Shown piece by piece: positions 39,753-46,972 of a stretch of 46,972 nt of DNA (position 1 is the first letter of the stretch; each line of letters begins with the position of its first letter). The stretch is from RGIG7332 sp045580305. Its GTDB lineage: Bacteria > Bacillota > Clostridia > Oscillospirales > JAAYXM01. The notes beneath the pieces are model-generated. The model was not told the DNA's origin and searched no databases. It saw nothing but the letters and a program-made list of their open reading frames with translations. The stretch covers positions 1 to 46,972 of the forward strand of contig JAZNNQ010000052.1 of assembly GCA_045580305.1 (NCBI GenBank), given 5' to 3'. A program made the translations under genes and the position numbers.

Positions 39753-39810
39753 GTAGGGGTGGATGCCTACATCCACCCGAAAACGGTACGATGTGGGCAT
39801 CGTACCCTAC
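39753..39810. repeat. MITE-like double-hairpin repeat
   Basis: A 58-bp unit with terminal inverted GTAGGG / CCCTAC. It contains two perfect 9-bp hairpins: GGGTGGATG with CATCCACCC (39757-39778) and GGTACGATG with CATCGTACC (39785-39806). Dispersed repeats with GTAGGG ends and paired hairpins are familiar in clostridial genomes. I see no clear target-site duplication. Confidence 0.7.
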
Positions 39811-39819
39811 AATGATGAA

Positions 39820-39849
39820 AAAAGCACCTGTTTTGCAACAGGTGCTTTT
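39820..39849 (-). terminator. glnA terminator
   Basis: A 13-bp stem (39820-39832 with 39837-39849), TTGC loop and A-run on the + strand. It is directly downstream of glnA. Confidence 0.87.
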
Positions 39850-39853
39850 CTTA

Positions 39854-41284
39854 TTATAAATCGTAGTAGGTTGCGAATTCTGCCGGATGGGGGATCTGGT
39901 TGATTTTCTTTGCCTCTGCTCTCTTTTTCTCAATCCAGATCTTGATAAGGCGCTCGGGGAATACGCCGCCTGCAGTGAGGTAATCGTGATCTGCCTCAAG
40001 TGCATCAAGCGCTTCATCTAAGCTCTTGGGGAGAGCGTCGATCTTAGCCTTTTCCTCATCGGATAAGTTATAAAGGTTAAAGTCGAAGGGCCCCCAACCG
40101 CATTTTGAGGGATCGATCTTCTTCTGGATACCGTCGATACCTGCCATAAGAATAGCCGCATAAGCATAATAGGGGTTACAGGTAGCATCGGGAGAACGAA
40201 GCTCGAAACGGCGCTTGTCGGGTGACTTTGCATAGTCCGGAATACGGATAACCGCGCTACGGTTAGATGTTGCATAGCCGATGGTAACCGGTGCTTCAAA
40301 GCCGGGAACAAGTCGTTTAAAGGAATTGGTTGACGGGTTTGTGATACCGCAAAGGGATTTCGCATGGGTAAGCAGACCGCCGATAAAGTTAAGAGCGGTT
40401 TCGGAAAGCTGTGAATAGCCTGCGGGATCGTGGAAAAGTGGCTTGCCATCCTTAAAGAGCATCATATGCACATGCATACCATTGCCTGCTTCACCGTAAA
40501 TGGGCTTGGGCATAAAGGTTGCGGTACGGCCGTCTTGGAGGGCCGCATTCTTAACAATGTACTTTATTGTCATTGTGTTGTCAGCCATCTTGGTCATATC
40601 GCCGAGCTCGACCTCGATCTCGACCTGACCGCTGCCGCCAACCTCGTGGTGATGGTACTTAACCTTAATGCCGCGCTCCTCAAGCATAAGGCACATACGG
40701 CTACGAAGATCGTAGGTAATGTCGTTGGGAAGGTCTGCATGGTATCCGCGATGGCCCGGAGTGGTGTAACCCTTGTTGTTCTTCGCAGGGTCGTCTGCCG
40801 ACCATACAGCCTGGCGTGTATTCATTTTAAAAGCGATATTGTCCGGCTGAGTGCCATATGCCACATCGTCAAAAATGTGGAACTCAAACTCAGGTCCGAT
40901 AATCATTTCATCGGCAATACCGGTTTTCTTAAGATATGCTACCGCGTTCTTTGCAACATTTCTCGGGTCCTGGTCAAAGCGGTAATTGGGAGATGCAATA
41001 ACAAAAACATCACCGATCATAGAAAGGGTGGTCACCTCTGCAAAGGGATCGAGAGCCGCAGAAGATAAGTCGGGTATGAATACCATATCGCTCTTCTCAA
41101 CCGGTGCAAAACCGTAGTTAGAGCCGTCAAAGCCGATACCGGACTCCATAAGCTCCTCGGTAAAGCGGGTCTCGGGAATTGCAATATGGCGCCATCTTCC
41201 GTCAAGGTCAACCATCTTAAAGTCAAGCATTCTGACATTTTTCTCTTTACAGAAGGCTTTTGCTTCCTCAAAGGATTTAAACAT
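39854..41284 (-). CDS. glnA: Glutamine synthetase type I
   Basis: A 476-residue GSI that makes glutamine from glutamate and ammonia with ATP. Visible motifs are GFDGSN, the metal/ATP site GPEFEFHIFD, the loop GHRGYHADLP, HHHEVGGSGQVEIEVE, NGMHVHMM, the ATP-binding PGFEAPVTIGYATSNRSA and the C-terminal HPAEFATYYDL. A Tyr is present in FNLYNLSDEEKA at the position adenylylated in enterics, but no glnE is seen. AAGGAGC precedes the ATG; a TATAAT (41317-41322) has only a weak -35. A MITE-like repeat lies beyond its terminator. Confidence 0.95.
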   Translation of the reverse strand: MFKSFEEAKAFCKEKNVRMLDFKMVDLDGRWRHIAIPETRFTEELMESGIGFDGSNYGFAPVEKSDMVFIPDLSSAALDPFAEVTTLSMIGDVFVIASPNYRFDQDPRNVAKNAVAYLKKTGIADEMIIGPEFEFHIFDDVAYGTQPDNIAFKMNTRQAVWSADDPAKNNKGYTTPGHRGYHADLPNDITYDLRSRMCLMLEERGIKVKYHHHEVGGSGQVEIEVELGDMTKMADNTMTIKYIVKNAALQDGRTATFMPKPIYGEAGNGMHVHMMLFKDGKPLFHDPAGYSQLSETALNFIGGLLTHAKSLCGITNPSTNSFKRLVPGFEAPVTIGYATSNRSAVIRIPDYAKSPDKRRFELRSPDATCNPYYAYAAILMAGIDGIQKKIDPSKCGWGPFDFNLYNLSDEEKAKIDALPKSLDEALDALEADHDYLTAGGVFPERLIKIWIEKKRAEAKKINQIPHPAEFATYYDL

Positions 41285-41361
41285 AACAAATATCGCTCCT
41301 TTTTGCTTTTTTTACCATTATACAACATTGTTTTTTAAAAATAAAGCCTTTTTTATATTAC

Positions 41362-41390
41362 TTGCAAAATTCAATGGATTATACTATTAT
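41362..41390 (+). promoter_or_regulatory. Promoter of the DUF4430-ECF operon
   Basis: TTGCAA (41362-41367), 17-nt spacer, TATTAT (41385-41390), 25 nt before the chosen GTG start. Confidence 0.62.
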
Positions 41391-41414
41391 ATTTAAGTGA
41401 AAGGAATGATTAAT

Positions 41415-41816
41415 GTGCGAAAGATAAGACTTCTACCCTTACTGCTGGCGTTTTTGCTTCTTGTTTCCTGCGGCGGAGAATTAAAAACCGCAGTATACAA
41501 TGAAGACACAACTTTAGGCAACGGCGCAAAATGCCTCACCGTCAAGGTAGTTGATGCTGAAGAGAAAACGATTACCTTTACAATAAATACCGATGCCGAA
41601 ACCATTGGCGATGCACTTTTTGAGCACAAGCTCATTGCGGGAGAAAATGCTCAGTACGGCCTTTACATTAAAATGGTAAACGGTGTACGCGCAGATTTTG
41701 AAGACGACGGCGCGTACTGGGGTTTTTATAAAAACGGCGAATATATGAATTCCGGCGTGGACACCACGGAATTTGCAGACGGAGATACATATGAGCTTAA
41801 ATACACCAAGGGATAA
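41415..41816 (+). CDS. DUF4430 surface lipoprotein
   Basis: A 133-residue lipoprotein: a signal peptide, MRKIRLLPLLLAF, with lipobox LLVSC (Cys19 as the lipidated residue), then a beta-rich domain with the DUF4430 motifs IGDALFEHKLIAGEN, WGFYKNGEYMNSGVD and DGDTYELKY. DUF4430 is related to the C-terminal domain of transcobalamin and intrinsic factor. I start at GTG 41415, with AAAGGA 9 nt upstream; an in-frame GTG at 41397 would add six residues before the basic N-region. It overlaps the ECF S component gene by 26 nt, so it may capture the ligand for that transporter. Confidence 0.82.
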   Translation: MRKIRLLPLLLAFLLLVSCGGELKTAVYNEDTTLGNGAKCLTVKVVDAEEKTITFTINTDAETIGDALFEHKLIAGENAQYGLYIKMVNGVRADFEDDGAYWGFYKNGEYMNSGVDTTEFADGDTYELKYTKG

Positions 41817-42330
41817 TCGCTTCTTAACCACAAAAGAGCTTTGCATTTTCGCACTTCTTGGCGCGATTATGTACTGTTCCAAAGCAATGCTGGAGTTTCT
41901 GCCCAATATTCATTTAGTGGGCGTGCTCACCGTGGCATATACTCTGGTGTACCGAACAAGAGCGCTTATACCCATATATGTTTTCGTTTTTCTCTGCGGA
42001 CTATTCGGCGGCTTTGCAACCTGGTGGATACCCTATTTGTACATCTGGCTCCCGCTGTGGGGTATCACTATGCTCCTGCCCCATAAGACAAAAAAAGGCT
42101 TTGTTTTTCTTTACGCCGCTGTCTGCTCACTTCACGGACTGCTATTCGGTACACTCTACGCGCCGGCTCAGGCTATTCTTTTCGGTCTGGATTTTGACGG
42201 TATGATCGCCTGGATCATCGCGGGGATCCCCTTTGATTTAATCCACGCGGGCGGTAATCTTGTGGCGGGATTTTTGATTGTTCCTATTGCAAGCCTGCTT
42301 AAAAAAATAAATAACTTGTCTTTTCGCTAA
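41791..42330 (+). CDS. ECF transporter substrate-binding (S) component
   Basis: A 179-residue membrane protein with about six helices, the size and hydrophobicity of ECF S components; KELCIFALLGAIMYCSKAMLE is the typical first-helix region. It would bind a vitamin-like ligand and couple to a shared EcfA/EcfT energising module, which is not in this window. I start at ATG 41791 (GGAGAT 7 nt upstream) rather than the earlier ATG at 41773. The overlap with the DUF4430 gene implies co-translation. A cobalamin-type or related ligand is suggested by the lipoprotein only. Confidence 0.8.
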   Translation: MSLNTPRDNRFLTTKELCIFALLGAIMYCSKAMLEFLPNIHLVGVLTVAYTLVYRTRALIPIYVFVFLCGLFGGFATWWIPYLYIWLPLWGITMLLPHKTKKGFVFLYAAVCSLHGLLFGTLYAPAQAILFGLDFDGMIAWIIAGIPFDLIHAGGNLVAGFLIVPIASLLKKINNLSFR

Positions 42331-42343
42331 AATTTGATATAAT
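42316..42343 (+). promoter_or_regulatory. mscL promoter
   Basis: TTGTCT (42316-42321), 16-nt spacer, TATAAT (42338-42343) with an extended -10 TG. It overlaps the end of the ECF S gene. Confidence 0.65.
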
Positions 42344-42365
42344 CTTACTCAGGAGGTAATGTACT

Positions 42366-42824
42366 ATGAAAAAGTTTTTCGGCGAATTTAAAGAATTTAT
42401 TTCACGCGGTAATGTAATCGATATGGCTATCGGTGTTGTTGTGGGTGCTACATTCAAAGCTATTATCGACTCACTGGTTAATGACATCATTATGCCGATC
42501 GTCGGCTGGCTCATCGGTGATATGGACTTTTCAGACCTTGCAATTGTGTTGTCCACAAAGACCGCTGAAGACGGCTCTGAAATTGTGACTGCAATTTCAT
42601 ACGGTAAGTTTATTAATGCAATTATAAGCTTCCTTATCATTGCTTTCTGCTTGTTCGTTGTTGTGAAGGTTATCAACAAGCTCCGCAGAAAGAAAGAGGA
42701 CGAACCCGCTCCTTCAGAGCCCACCACAAAGAAGTGTCCCTTCTGTTGCAGTGAGATCGCCATTGAGGCTACCCGCTGCCCCAACTGTACATCGGAAATG
42801 CCCGTTGAAGCAACGGTTGAATAG
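42366..42824 (+). CDS. mscL: Large-conductance mechanosensitive channel with C-terminal zinc ribbon
   Basis: A 152-residue MscL. The N-terminal helix FKEFISRGNVIDMAIGVVVGATF and the second helix FINAIISFLIIAFCLFVVVKVINKL are canonical. The channel opens under membrane tension to release solutes. After the usual basic end (RRKKEDE) there is an added zinc ribbon, CPFC (124-127) and CPNC (138-141), in place of the plain helical C-terminal bundle. The fold of two CxxC knuckles is clear; its role in gating or binding is unknown. It has its own promoter and terminator. Confidence 0.93.
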   Translation: MKKFFGEFKEFISRGNVIDMAIGVVVGATFKAIIDSLVNDIIMPIVGWLIGDMDFSDLAIVLSTKTAEDGSEIVTAISYGKFINAIISFLIIAFCLFVVVKVINKLRRKKEDEPAPSEPTTKKCPFCCSEIAIEATRCPNCTSEMPVEATVE

Positions 42825-42830
42825 TAAAAG

Positions 42831-42862
42831 TACGGATGAACCGCGGTTCATCCGTATTTTTT
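42831..42862 (+). terminator. mscL terminator
   Basis: A 26-bp perfect palindrome (42831-42843 with 42844-42856) followed by six T. Confidence 0.85.
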
Positions 42863-43118
42863 ATATTATTGCGCTTAGTATCCAAAGAACAGCGACAAAA
42901 ACAGCGCCCAGCCCGCTACACAAAAGATTTGTGGCGGCTCTGCGGGATATTTTCGCGCTTCTTACCGCACTTTTTTCAGCGACGCTTATTGCCTCTTTTA
43001 TAATTTCATCCTCGCTTGCGCCGACCGCTTCTTCCTTTAAAATAAAAATCGCCTCGGAAAACATATCACCCGGCGGTGTTTTAAGGTGAACGATGCGTTT
43101 TGAAACTCCTTTAACCAT
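42861..43118 (-). CDS. 85-residue hypothetical protein with C-terminal membrane anchor
   Basis: A soluble N-terminal part (SKRIVHLKTPPGDMFSEAIFIL, then an acidic and helical stretch ending in SRRAATN) and one C-terminal hydrophobic helix. I recognise a conserved clostridial pattern of small tail-anchored protein but no function. GGGAGG lies upstream of the ATG. It follows spoIIE on the same strand after 32 nt, so it may be in the spoIIE transcript and thus linked to sporulation; this is inference. Confidence 0.75.
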   Translation of the reverse strand: MVKGVSKRIVHLKTPPGDMFSEAIFILKEEAVGASEDEIIKEAISVAEKSAVRSAKISRRAATNLLCSGLGAVFVAVLWILSAII

Positions 43119-43150
43119 AGAAAAACCTCCCGGGGTTTATTTTCCCTTTT

Positions 43151-45382
43151 TCAGTTGTTTTTATCCACATATGCGATCATTGCGGTCATATCGTCGGCGC
43201 CGTCAAATTTCGCCGCCGCACCCGCAATAATTTCGCTTGACAGTTCACGGGGGCTTTTTCCCTTGTAATTTGCTATCAAATCGCAGAGCCACTCATCATC
43301 GGCGGCATCTGCCACCCCGTCGGTTATTAATACGATAAAATCTCCCGGGTACACCTGCACCTCAAAGCATTCTGCCGTGTTTTTCCCCGGTGTGGGAACT
43401 CCTGCGGGGAGAGATGTGCTGTTTATCTTCCGCACCCTTCCGTTGTGCCGTATATATGTGGGTGCGCTGCCCAATTTGCAGAGTTTTGCCCGCCCGTTGT
43501 ATAAATTAAGCTCCATAAAATCAACGGTCGTAAAGGCACCATCCTCCTCCGCCTTTAAGGTAAGTGCGGAGTTGATTACTGAAAGGGACAAGGGCATATC
43601 GATTTTTGCGCGGTGGAACCGCTCCACCATTTTAATAGTCTTTGCAGAAATGTACGCCGCGTCATTGCCGCTTCCCATTCCGTCAGCTAAAATCAGTGCG
43701 ATGTCTCCCTCCGCGGTGCGAAAATAGCTGCCCGCGTCGCCACTTACGCTATTTCCCTGTTTTTTGTTGAGTGACGCGCCCACATTAACCGCTAAATTCT
43801 CCTTCTGCCGCAGTTTTATACACTTTTCCTCAAGAGTTGGAACGGTTACCTTAAAGCCGAGAAAGTTTGATAAGTCGCGGGCAAATTCCTCACAGCAAAG
43901 GCGGGAGAGTCGTTCTCCCTCGATTTCGATATGTATATGGTTTCGGGCATCGCGATACACGGTTGGATATGCCGAAATTTCGTTTTTCTCAAAAAAATCC
44001 GCAATTTTCGCCTCATATTGTGCATCTATGGTAAGATTAAGCTCGTTTTTAAGACGGGCTATTATTTTTGCCATTTCGCCGTATTGCTTTTTGAGCGCAC
44101 CTCGTCCTTCCTCAAGTTGTGCCCTATGCTTTCTCCGATACAGCACCTTAAAAAGCTCGTTGTTTGCCTGCTGCACAAAATCATCAATCCTTATACAGCG
44201 TGCCACAAAATGGTTTGGAAAATCCTCCGCCTCAATTTTACTTTTATTCTCCAGTGCCTTTGCTACGAAGTCCAGTGCATCTCTGGTTTTTGCAAAGTCA
44301 CGCTCCCAGCAGGTTTTTGCAAGCACGCATTTTTTACACACCTTTTGTGCCGGCGCGTCAAAAATCGCGGTAAAGCTTTGCCGCTCCTCCTCTTTTTTAC
44401 CGGTAAAAATAAGCGATAGCTCGGAAAACGCCTCACTTGCACGATCTATGCGCTCTTCCAAGTACTTTTGAAGTCTGGCGTGAACCTTTTTTTCTTCCCG
44501 ATTAATAAAAAGCTCCTTTATTCTCTCGCCGTAAAGTTTAGTTGTGAAGAGAAAGACGGTAATTGAAATCAAACTCTCCCAGATAAATCTATAATTTATG
44601 TCCATCATTACCCAGAGCATAGAGCTCATTGCCACAACAAAAAAGCCAAGGGCAAACGAGGCTTTCCCTCGGCTTTTAAAAAGCGGTGAAACGAGGCCGC
44701 ACAATCCGTAAATCGGGAACAAATGACCGCCTCCCGTTGCAAATGACATCGTTATGCCGGCAGCGCTGCCCGCGCCTACACCACCGTAATAGCCGATTAT
44801 CATAATCAGCACACCTGCTGTTATCCTGCCCACCGACAGTCCGAAAACGCCCACTTCGGTCAGCGGTAAAATAAGACTTGCCACAAGCAGAGCGCCGCCG
44901 ATTTTCCGTGCGGGCGTACTCTTGCCCTTCAAAGCAAGCTGATAAAAATACGCGCTTAATGTGGCGATAAGCACCTCGGCGGCAAAAAATGCGGCGGCTT
45001 TCAATGGCTCTGCGGCTTCTATCACGAAAACAAATCCCACTGCCACGGTGCAGATAAGGGTGGTGAGTGGCATAAAGCCACGGCGTCGTATCAATTCGGT
45101 GTCGCGGAAAATATAACCCGCGGTGTAGATTAAGATACATATTGCCATATATTTAAGGCTGTTGGCCTTGTAAAGAATAGATATGTAGCCCAAAATTGCA
45201 CCGATGGTGCCCGCGGCGCCCCCTGCAGCACACCAGGCAAGGCCGAATGGCGCATATTCCGCAAAAATAAGGCCGCGGGACAGCAAAAAACCGAGTAAAC
45301 CCTTAATAGCGGGCACAACTATGGGCACGGCTGTTTTAAAAAGCTCACTTATCTTCCTTTTATCCATTCCCTTAATATCCAT
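43151..45382 (-). CDS. spoIIE: SpoIIE, sporulation phosphatase
   Basis: A 743-residue protein: about ten transmembrane helices (residues 15-300), a middle domain with a Cys cluster (KVCKKCVLAKTCW), and a C-terminal PP2C-type phosphatase with GDAGSYF, LADGMGSG, ITDGVADA and DDMTAMI. It dephosphorylates SpoIIAA in the forespore to switch on sigma-F and also works at the polar septum. I start at the second ATG (45380-45382), because AAGGAGG is directly adjacent to the first ATG at 45391, leaving no spacer. No SigA promoter or 0A box could be placed with confidence. Confidence 0.94.
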   Translation of the reverse strand: MDIKGMDKRKISELFKTAVPIVVPAIKGLLGFLLSRGLIFAEYAPFGLAWCAAGGAAGTIGAILGYISILYKANSLKYMAICILIYTAGYIFRDTELIRRRGFMPLTTLICTVAVGFVFVIEAAEPLKAAAFFAAEVLIATLSAYFYQLALKGKSTPARKIGGALLVASLILPLTEVGVFGLSVGRITAGVLIMIIGYYGGVGAGSAAGITMSFATGGGHLFPIYGLCGLVSPLFKSRGKASFALGFFVVAMSSMLWVMMDINYRFIWESLISITVFLFTTKLYGERIKELFINREEKKVHARLQKYLEERIDRASEAFSELSLIFTGKKEEERQSFTAIFDAPAQKVCKKCVLAKTCWERDFAKTRDALDFVAKALENKSKIEAEDFPNHFVARCIRIDDFVQQANNELFKVLYRRKHRAQLEEGRGALKKQYGEMAKIIARLKNELNLTIDAQYEAKIADFFEKNEISAYPTVYRDARNHIHIEIEGERLSRLCCEEFARDLSNFLGFKVTVPTLEEKCIKLRQKENLAVNVGASLNKKQGNSVSGDAGSYFRTAEGDIALILADGMGSGNDAAYISAKTIKMVERFHRAKIDMPLSLSVINSALTLKAEEDGAFTTVDFMELNLYNGRAKLCKLGSAPTYIRHNGRVRKINSTSLPAGVPTPGKNTAECFEVQVYPGDFIVLITDGVADAADDEWLCDLIANYKGKSPRELSSEIIAGAAAKFDGADDMTAMIAYVDKNN

Positions 45383-45467
45383 TTTAAACATCCTCCTTAG
45401 GCAAATTTCATTTTACCGCGGAAAAAGCATATAATTCGTCGGGAAATGGGGAGCACGCAGGGAAATA

Positions 45468-46367
45468 TCAGGACAAGAACATATCCATATCGGAAATAGA
45501 AATATTAGGCTGCAGGGCTTGATTTATGGCATAGCCTATGATTTTCGCCACATCCTCTATATTGACATCGATCTCCTTGGGCGTTACCATGAGGCTTTTG
45601 CCGTATTCCTCCATTATATGGTCGGGAAATGTTATTCCGCTTTGCTCCTCGATATCAAAGATAATTGAGGAAATATCCACAACCGTGGGCACACCTATTG
45701 CAATTACCGGTACACCTAAGGTGTCGCTGTTGATGGTTGCGCGGGAATTCCCCACGCCCGAGCCGGGTGTAATACCCGTGTCGGTGATCTGTATGGTGTT
45801 GCAAAGCCTTGTTATTTTTCGGGAGGCAAGGGCGTCGATTACAATAATAAAACGCGGCTTTATCTTTTCCGCTACGCCGGCAATCACCTCGCGGCTCTCC
45901 ACACCGGTCATACCCAGAACGCCCGGTGCAATGGCGGATACCGGCAGAAAATCCTTAAAATATTCCGGAAGTTTTTCCACCAAGTGCCGTGTCACCATCA
46001 CCTTGCCCACCGCGGCATCTCCTACCGCGTCGGGTGTTATGCCACGATTGCCCAGTCCCACAACAAGAACTGTGCCCTCGCTCTTTGGCATAATTTTTTC
46101 AAGTTCACCTGCAACCGTGGAAATTGCGCGCGGAAACACCTCGTCCTCCCGTCGGGCAACACCGCTGAGCTCTACGGTGATATAATTACCCCGAGGCTTA
46201 TTTAAGGCACGCTCTCCTGCTTCGTTTATGATCTTTACACGGTGCACCTTGTGACCGGAAATCTGCTCCTCCTCGGCTATAACACCCGAGAGTTCGCTCT
46301 GCTCGCCCGCGTCCTGTCGCCACAGTTCTTGCGCCTCCAATGCCAGGTCTGTTCTTACATTTCGCAT
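45468..46367 (-). CDS. gpr: GPR, germination protease
   Basis: A 299-residue protease that degrades small acid-soluble spore proteins at germination. The N-terminal RTDLALEA matches the autoprocessing-site consensus shared with its substrates. Core motifs are VVGLGNRGITPDAVG, LPVSAIAPGVLGMTG, IVIDALASRK and TGITPGSGVGNSR. The pairing with divergent rpsT is a standard clostridial arrangement. GAGGTGG precedes the ATG. Expression in the forespore (sigma-G) is expected from the family; I could not place its promoter. Confidence 0.95.
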   Translation of the reverse strand: MRNVRTDLALEAQELWRQDAGEQSELSGVIAEEEQISGHKVHRVKIINEAGERALNKPRGNYITVELSGVARREDEVFPRAISTVAGELEKIMPKSEGTVLVVGLGNRGITPDAVGDAAVGKVMVTRHLVEKLPEYFKDFLPVSAIAPGVLGMTGVESREVIAGVAEKIKPRFIIVIDALASRKITRLCNTIQITDTGITPGSGVGNSRATINSDTLGVPVIAIGVPTVVDISSIIFDIEEQSGITFPDHIMEEYGKSLMVTPKEIDVNIEDVAKIIGYAINQALQPNISISDMDMFLS

Positions 46368-46437
46368 TATTTAACCACCTCTTTTTGCTTATTTTTTCGC
46401 TTAAAAAAATAAAGTATACAAATTTTTAAAAAAATGC

Positions 46438-46466
46438 TTGCATTTTCATTTTGTTGGTGATATAAT
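46438..46466 (+). promoter_or_regulatory. rpsT promoter
   Basis: TTGCAT (46438-46443), 17-nt spacer, TATAAT (46461-46466) with an extended -10 TG, 42 nt before the start codon. Confidence 0.8.
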
Positions 46467-46508
46467 AAGTCGGTAACATTTCGAGAATATTCTAAGGAGG
46501 TGGACGCT

Positions 46509-46766
46509 ATGCCCAATATTAAGTCGGCAAAAAAGCGTGTTGAATTAACTAAAGTTTATGCTGGTCGTAACCAGGCTAAGAAGACAGCTCTCAAGACTTC
46601 CATCAAGAAGTTTGACGCAGCTCTTGCTGAGGGCGGCGATGCTACCGTTGCATATAAGGCTGCAGTTAAGAGTGTTGACCGTGCAGTGGCTTCAGGTATT
46701 ATGCACAAGAACACTGCTGCTCGCAAGAAGAGCCAGTTAACTCTTAAGTTAAACAACGCAAAGTAA
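46509..46766 (+). CDS. rpsT: Ribosomal protein bS20
   Basis: An 85-residue protein of the small subunit. The basic start MPNIKSAKKRVELTK and the tail GIMHKNTAARKKSQL are diagnostic. I start at ATG 46509, with AAGGAGG well placed at 46494-46500; a GTG at 46500 would begin inside the ribosome site. It is divergent from gpr. Confidence 0.96.
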   Translation: MPNIKSAKKRVELTKVYAGRNQAKKTALKTSIKKFDAALAEGGDATVAYKAAVKSVDRAVASGIMHKNTAARKKSQLTLKLNNAK

Positions 46767-46860
46767 GTTAAAAAAGAGAAAACCGTTGGTAACGCCACAG
46801 CCAGATAAGGAAGCATTGGTTTTGATACCATATTTTCCGTAAATAGTGCATCAAAAATTA

Positions 46861-46892
46861 CGGTAATACGCCAGTATTACCGGAATTTTATT
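46861..46892 (+). terminator. Probable rpsT terminator
   Basis: A 9-bp stem (46861-46869 with 46874-46882) with a GCCA loop, then a T-rich tail. The 94 nt between rpsT and this hairpin hold some weaker inverted repeats but nothing I recognise. From 46893 to the window end (80 nt) I see no gene. Confidence 0.55.
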
Positions 46893-46972
46893 CTTTCTCT
46901 TTACAAAAAATCTTGCTTTCAAAACTGCCTTGCATCCTGAAAAGATGAATTTTGGATGAAGTTTAAGCTAAA

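Noticed and set aside
39753..39810. CRISPR repeat unit
   Set aside because: It occurs once in the window, with two internal hairpins and no spacer series; a MITE-like repeat fits better.
40430..41068. A 212-codon + strand open frame opposite glnA
   Set aside because: glnA is unmistakable on the other strand and the antisense product has no recognisable domain or ribosome site. Long antisense frames also occur opposite spoIIE (43764-44471), gpr (45538-46185) and gntP (36658-37113) for the same codon-use reason.
46767..46860. A riboswitch or other leader RNA after rpsT
   Set aside because: Weak inverted repeats are present but I could not match them to c-di-GMP, SAM, T-box or other known folds, and the sequence leaves the window soon after.

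Overview
The window looks like chromosomal DNA of an anaerobic, spore-forming low-to-mid G+C Firmicute of class Clostridia, most plausibly a gut Oscillospirales-type organism. The evidence is a sporulation set (spo0A, spoIVB, spoIIID, spoIIE, gpr), anaerobic metabolism (class III ribonucleotide reductase with its radical-SAM activase, reverse rubrerythrin, Fe-S serine dehydratase), clostridial pairings such as ACT/DUF711 and gpr/rpsT, and AGGAGG-type ribosome binding sites. The taxonomic placement is inference. No transposase, integrase, prophage or CRISPR array is visible; the mobile-like DNA is limited to a short MITE-like repeat and a 161-bp duplication at a tRNA-Ser gene.

Layout. 1-382: end of a membrane gene and a small membrane protein. 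420-1948 (-): perR, reverse rubrerythrin and ferritin, a peroxide/iron operon behind a promoter with a PerR-type box. 2076-3880 (+): FAD-dependent oxidoreductase and DUF1294 protein. 3941-6216 (+): duplicated DUF1538 transporter and duplicated PII-like regulator. 6261-7713 (-): FNT anion channel and an SDR. 7895-8665 (+): spo0A, whose receiver has Asn at the phosphoacceptor position. 8685-13291 (-): a marR operon encoding an ADH-ALDH fusion (frameshifted near its 5' end), a DegV protein and a HAD hydrolase, with twin operators. 13405-15840 (-): trxA-trxB-ccdA-tlpA, a route moving thiol electrons from cytosol to cell surface. 15933-17521: zinc-ribbon/CFI-box gene facing a small XRE repressor. 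17552-19243 (-): cyclase-family hydrolase and YeiH transporter. 19330-20722 (-): spoIVB and spoIIID. 20790-22177: WYL regulator and two microproteins bracketed by inverted copies of one operator. 22263-25645: DUF1540, small hypothetical, XRE, DUF951, XRE-cupin and acyl-CoA synthetase. 25778-30855 (+): lepA-hemW-ACT-DUF711-tadA, then a possible small RNA. 31012-31932 (-): dus. 32019-32361 (+): tRNA-Ser(UGA) preceded by a broken copy of its own 5' half. 32364-36494 (-): nrdG, nrdD-glutaredoxin fusion and trxB with NrdR boxes. 36567-39168 (-): serine dehydratase and GntP permease. 39264-39810: small Cys-rich protein, ribbon-helix-helix protein and MITE-like repeat. 39854-41284 (-): glnA. 41415-42824 (+): DUF4430 lipoprotein, ECF S component and MscL with a zinc ribbon. 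42861-46367 (-): hypothetical, spoIIE and gpr. 46509-46766 (+): rpsT.

How the parts connect. Redox balance is the main theme: peroxide defence, two thioredoxin reductases, thiol export, and a ribonucleotide reductase that appears to draw electrons from its own reductase. The strongest candidates for new biology are the Spo0A-like protein lacking its phosphoacceptor Asp, the tRNA-Ser 5' duplication around a structured insert, the WYL/microprotein regulon, the duplicated DUF1538-PII pair, the CFI-box gene with its in-promoter operator, and the DUF4430-ECF pair.
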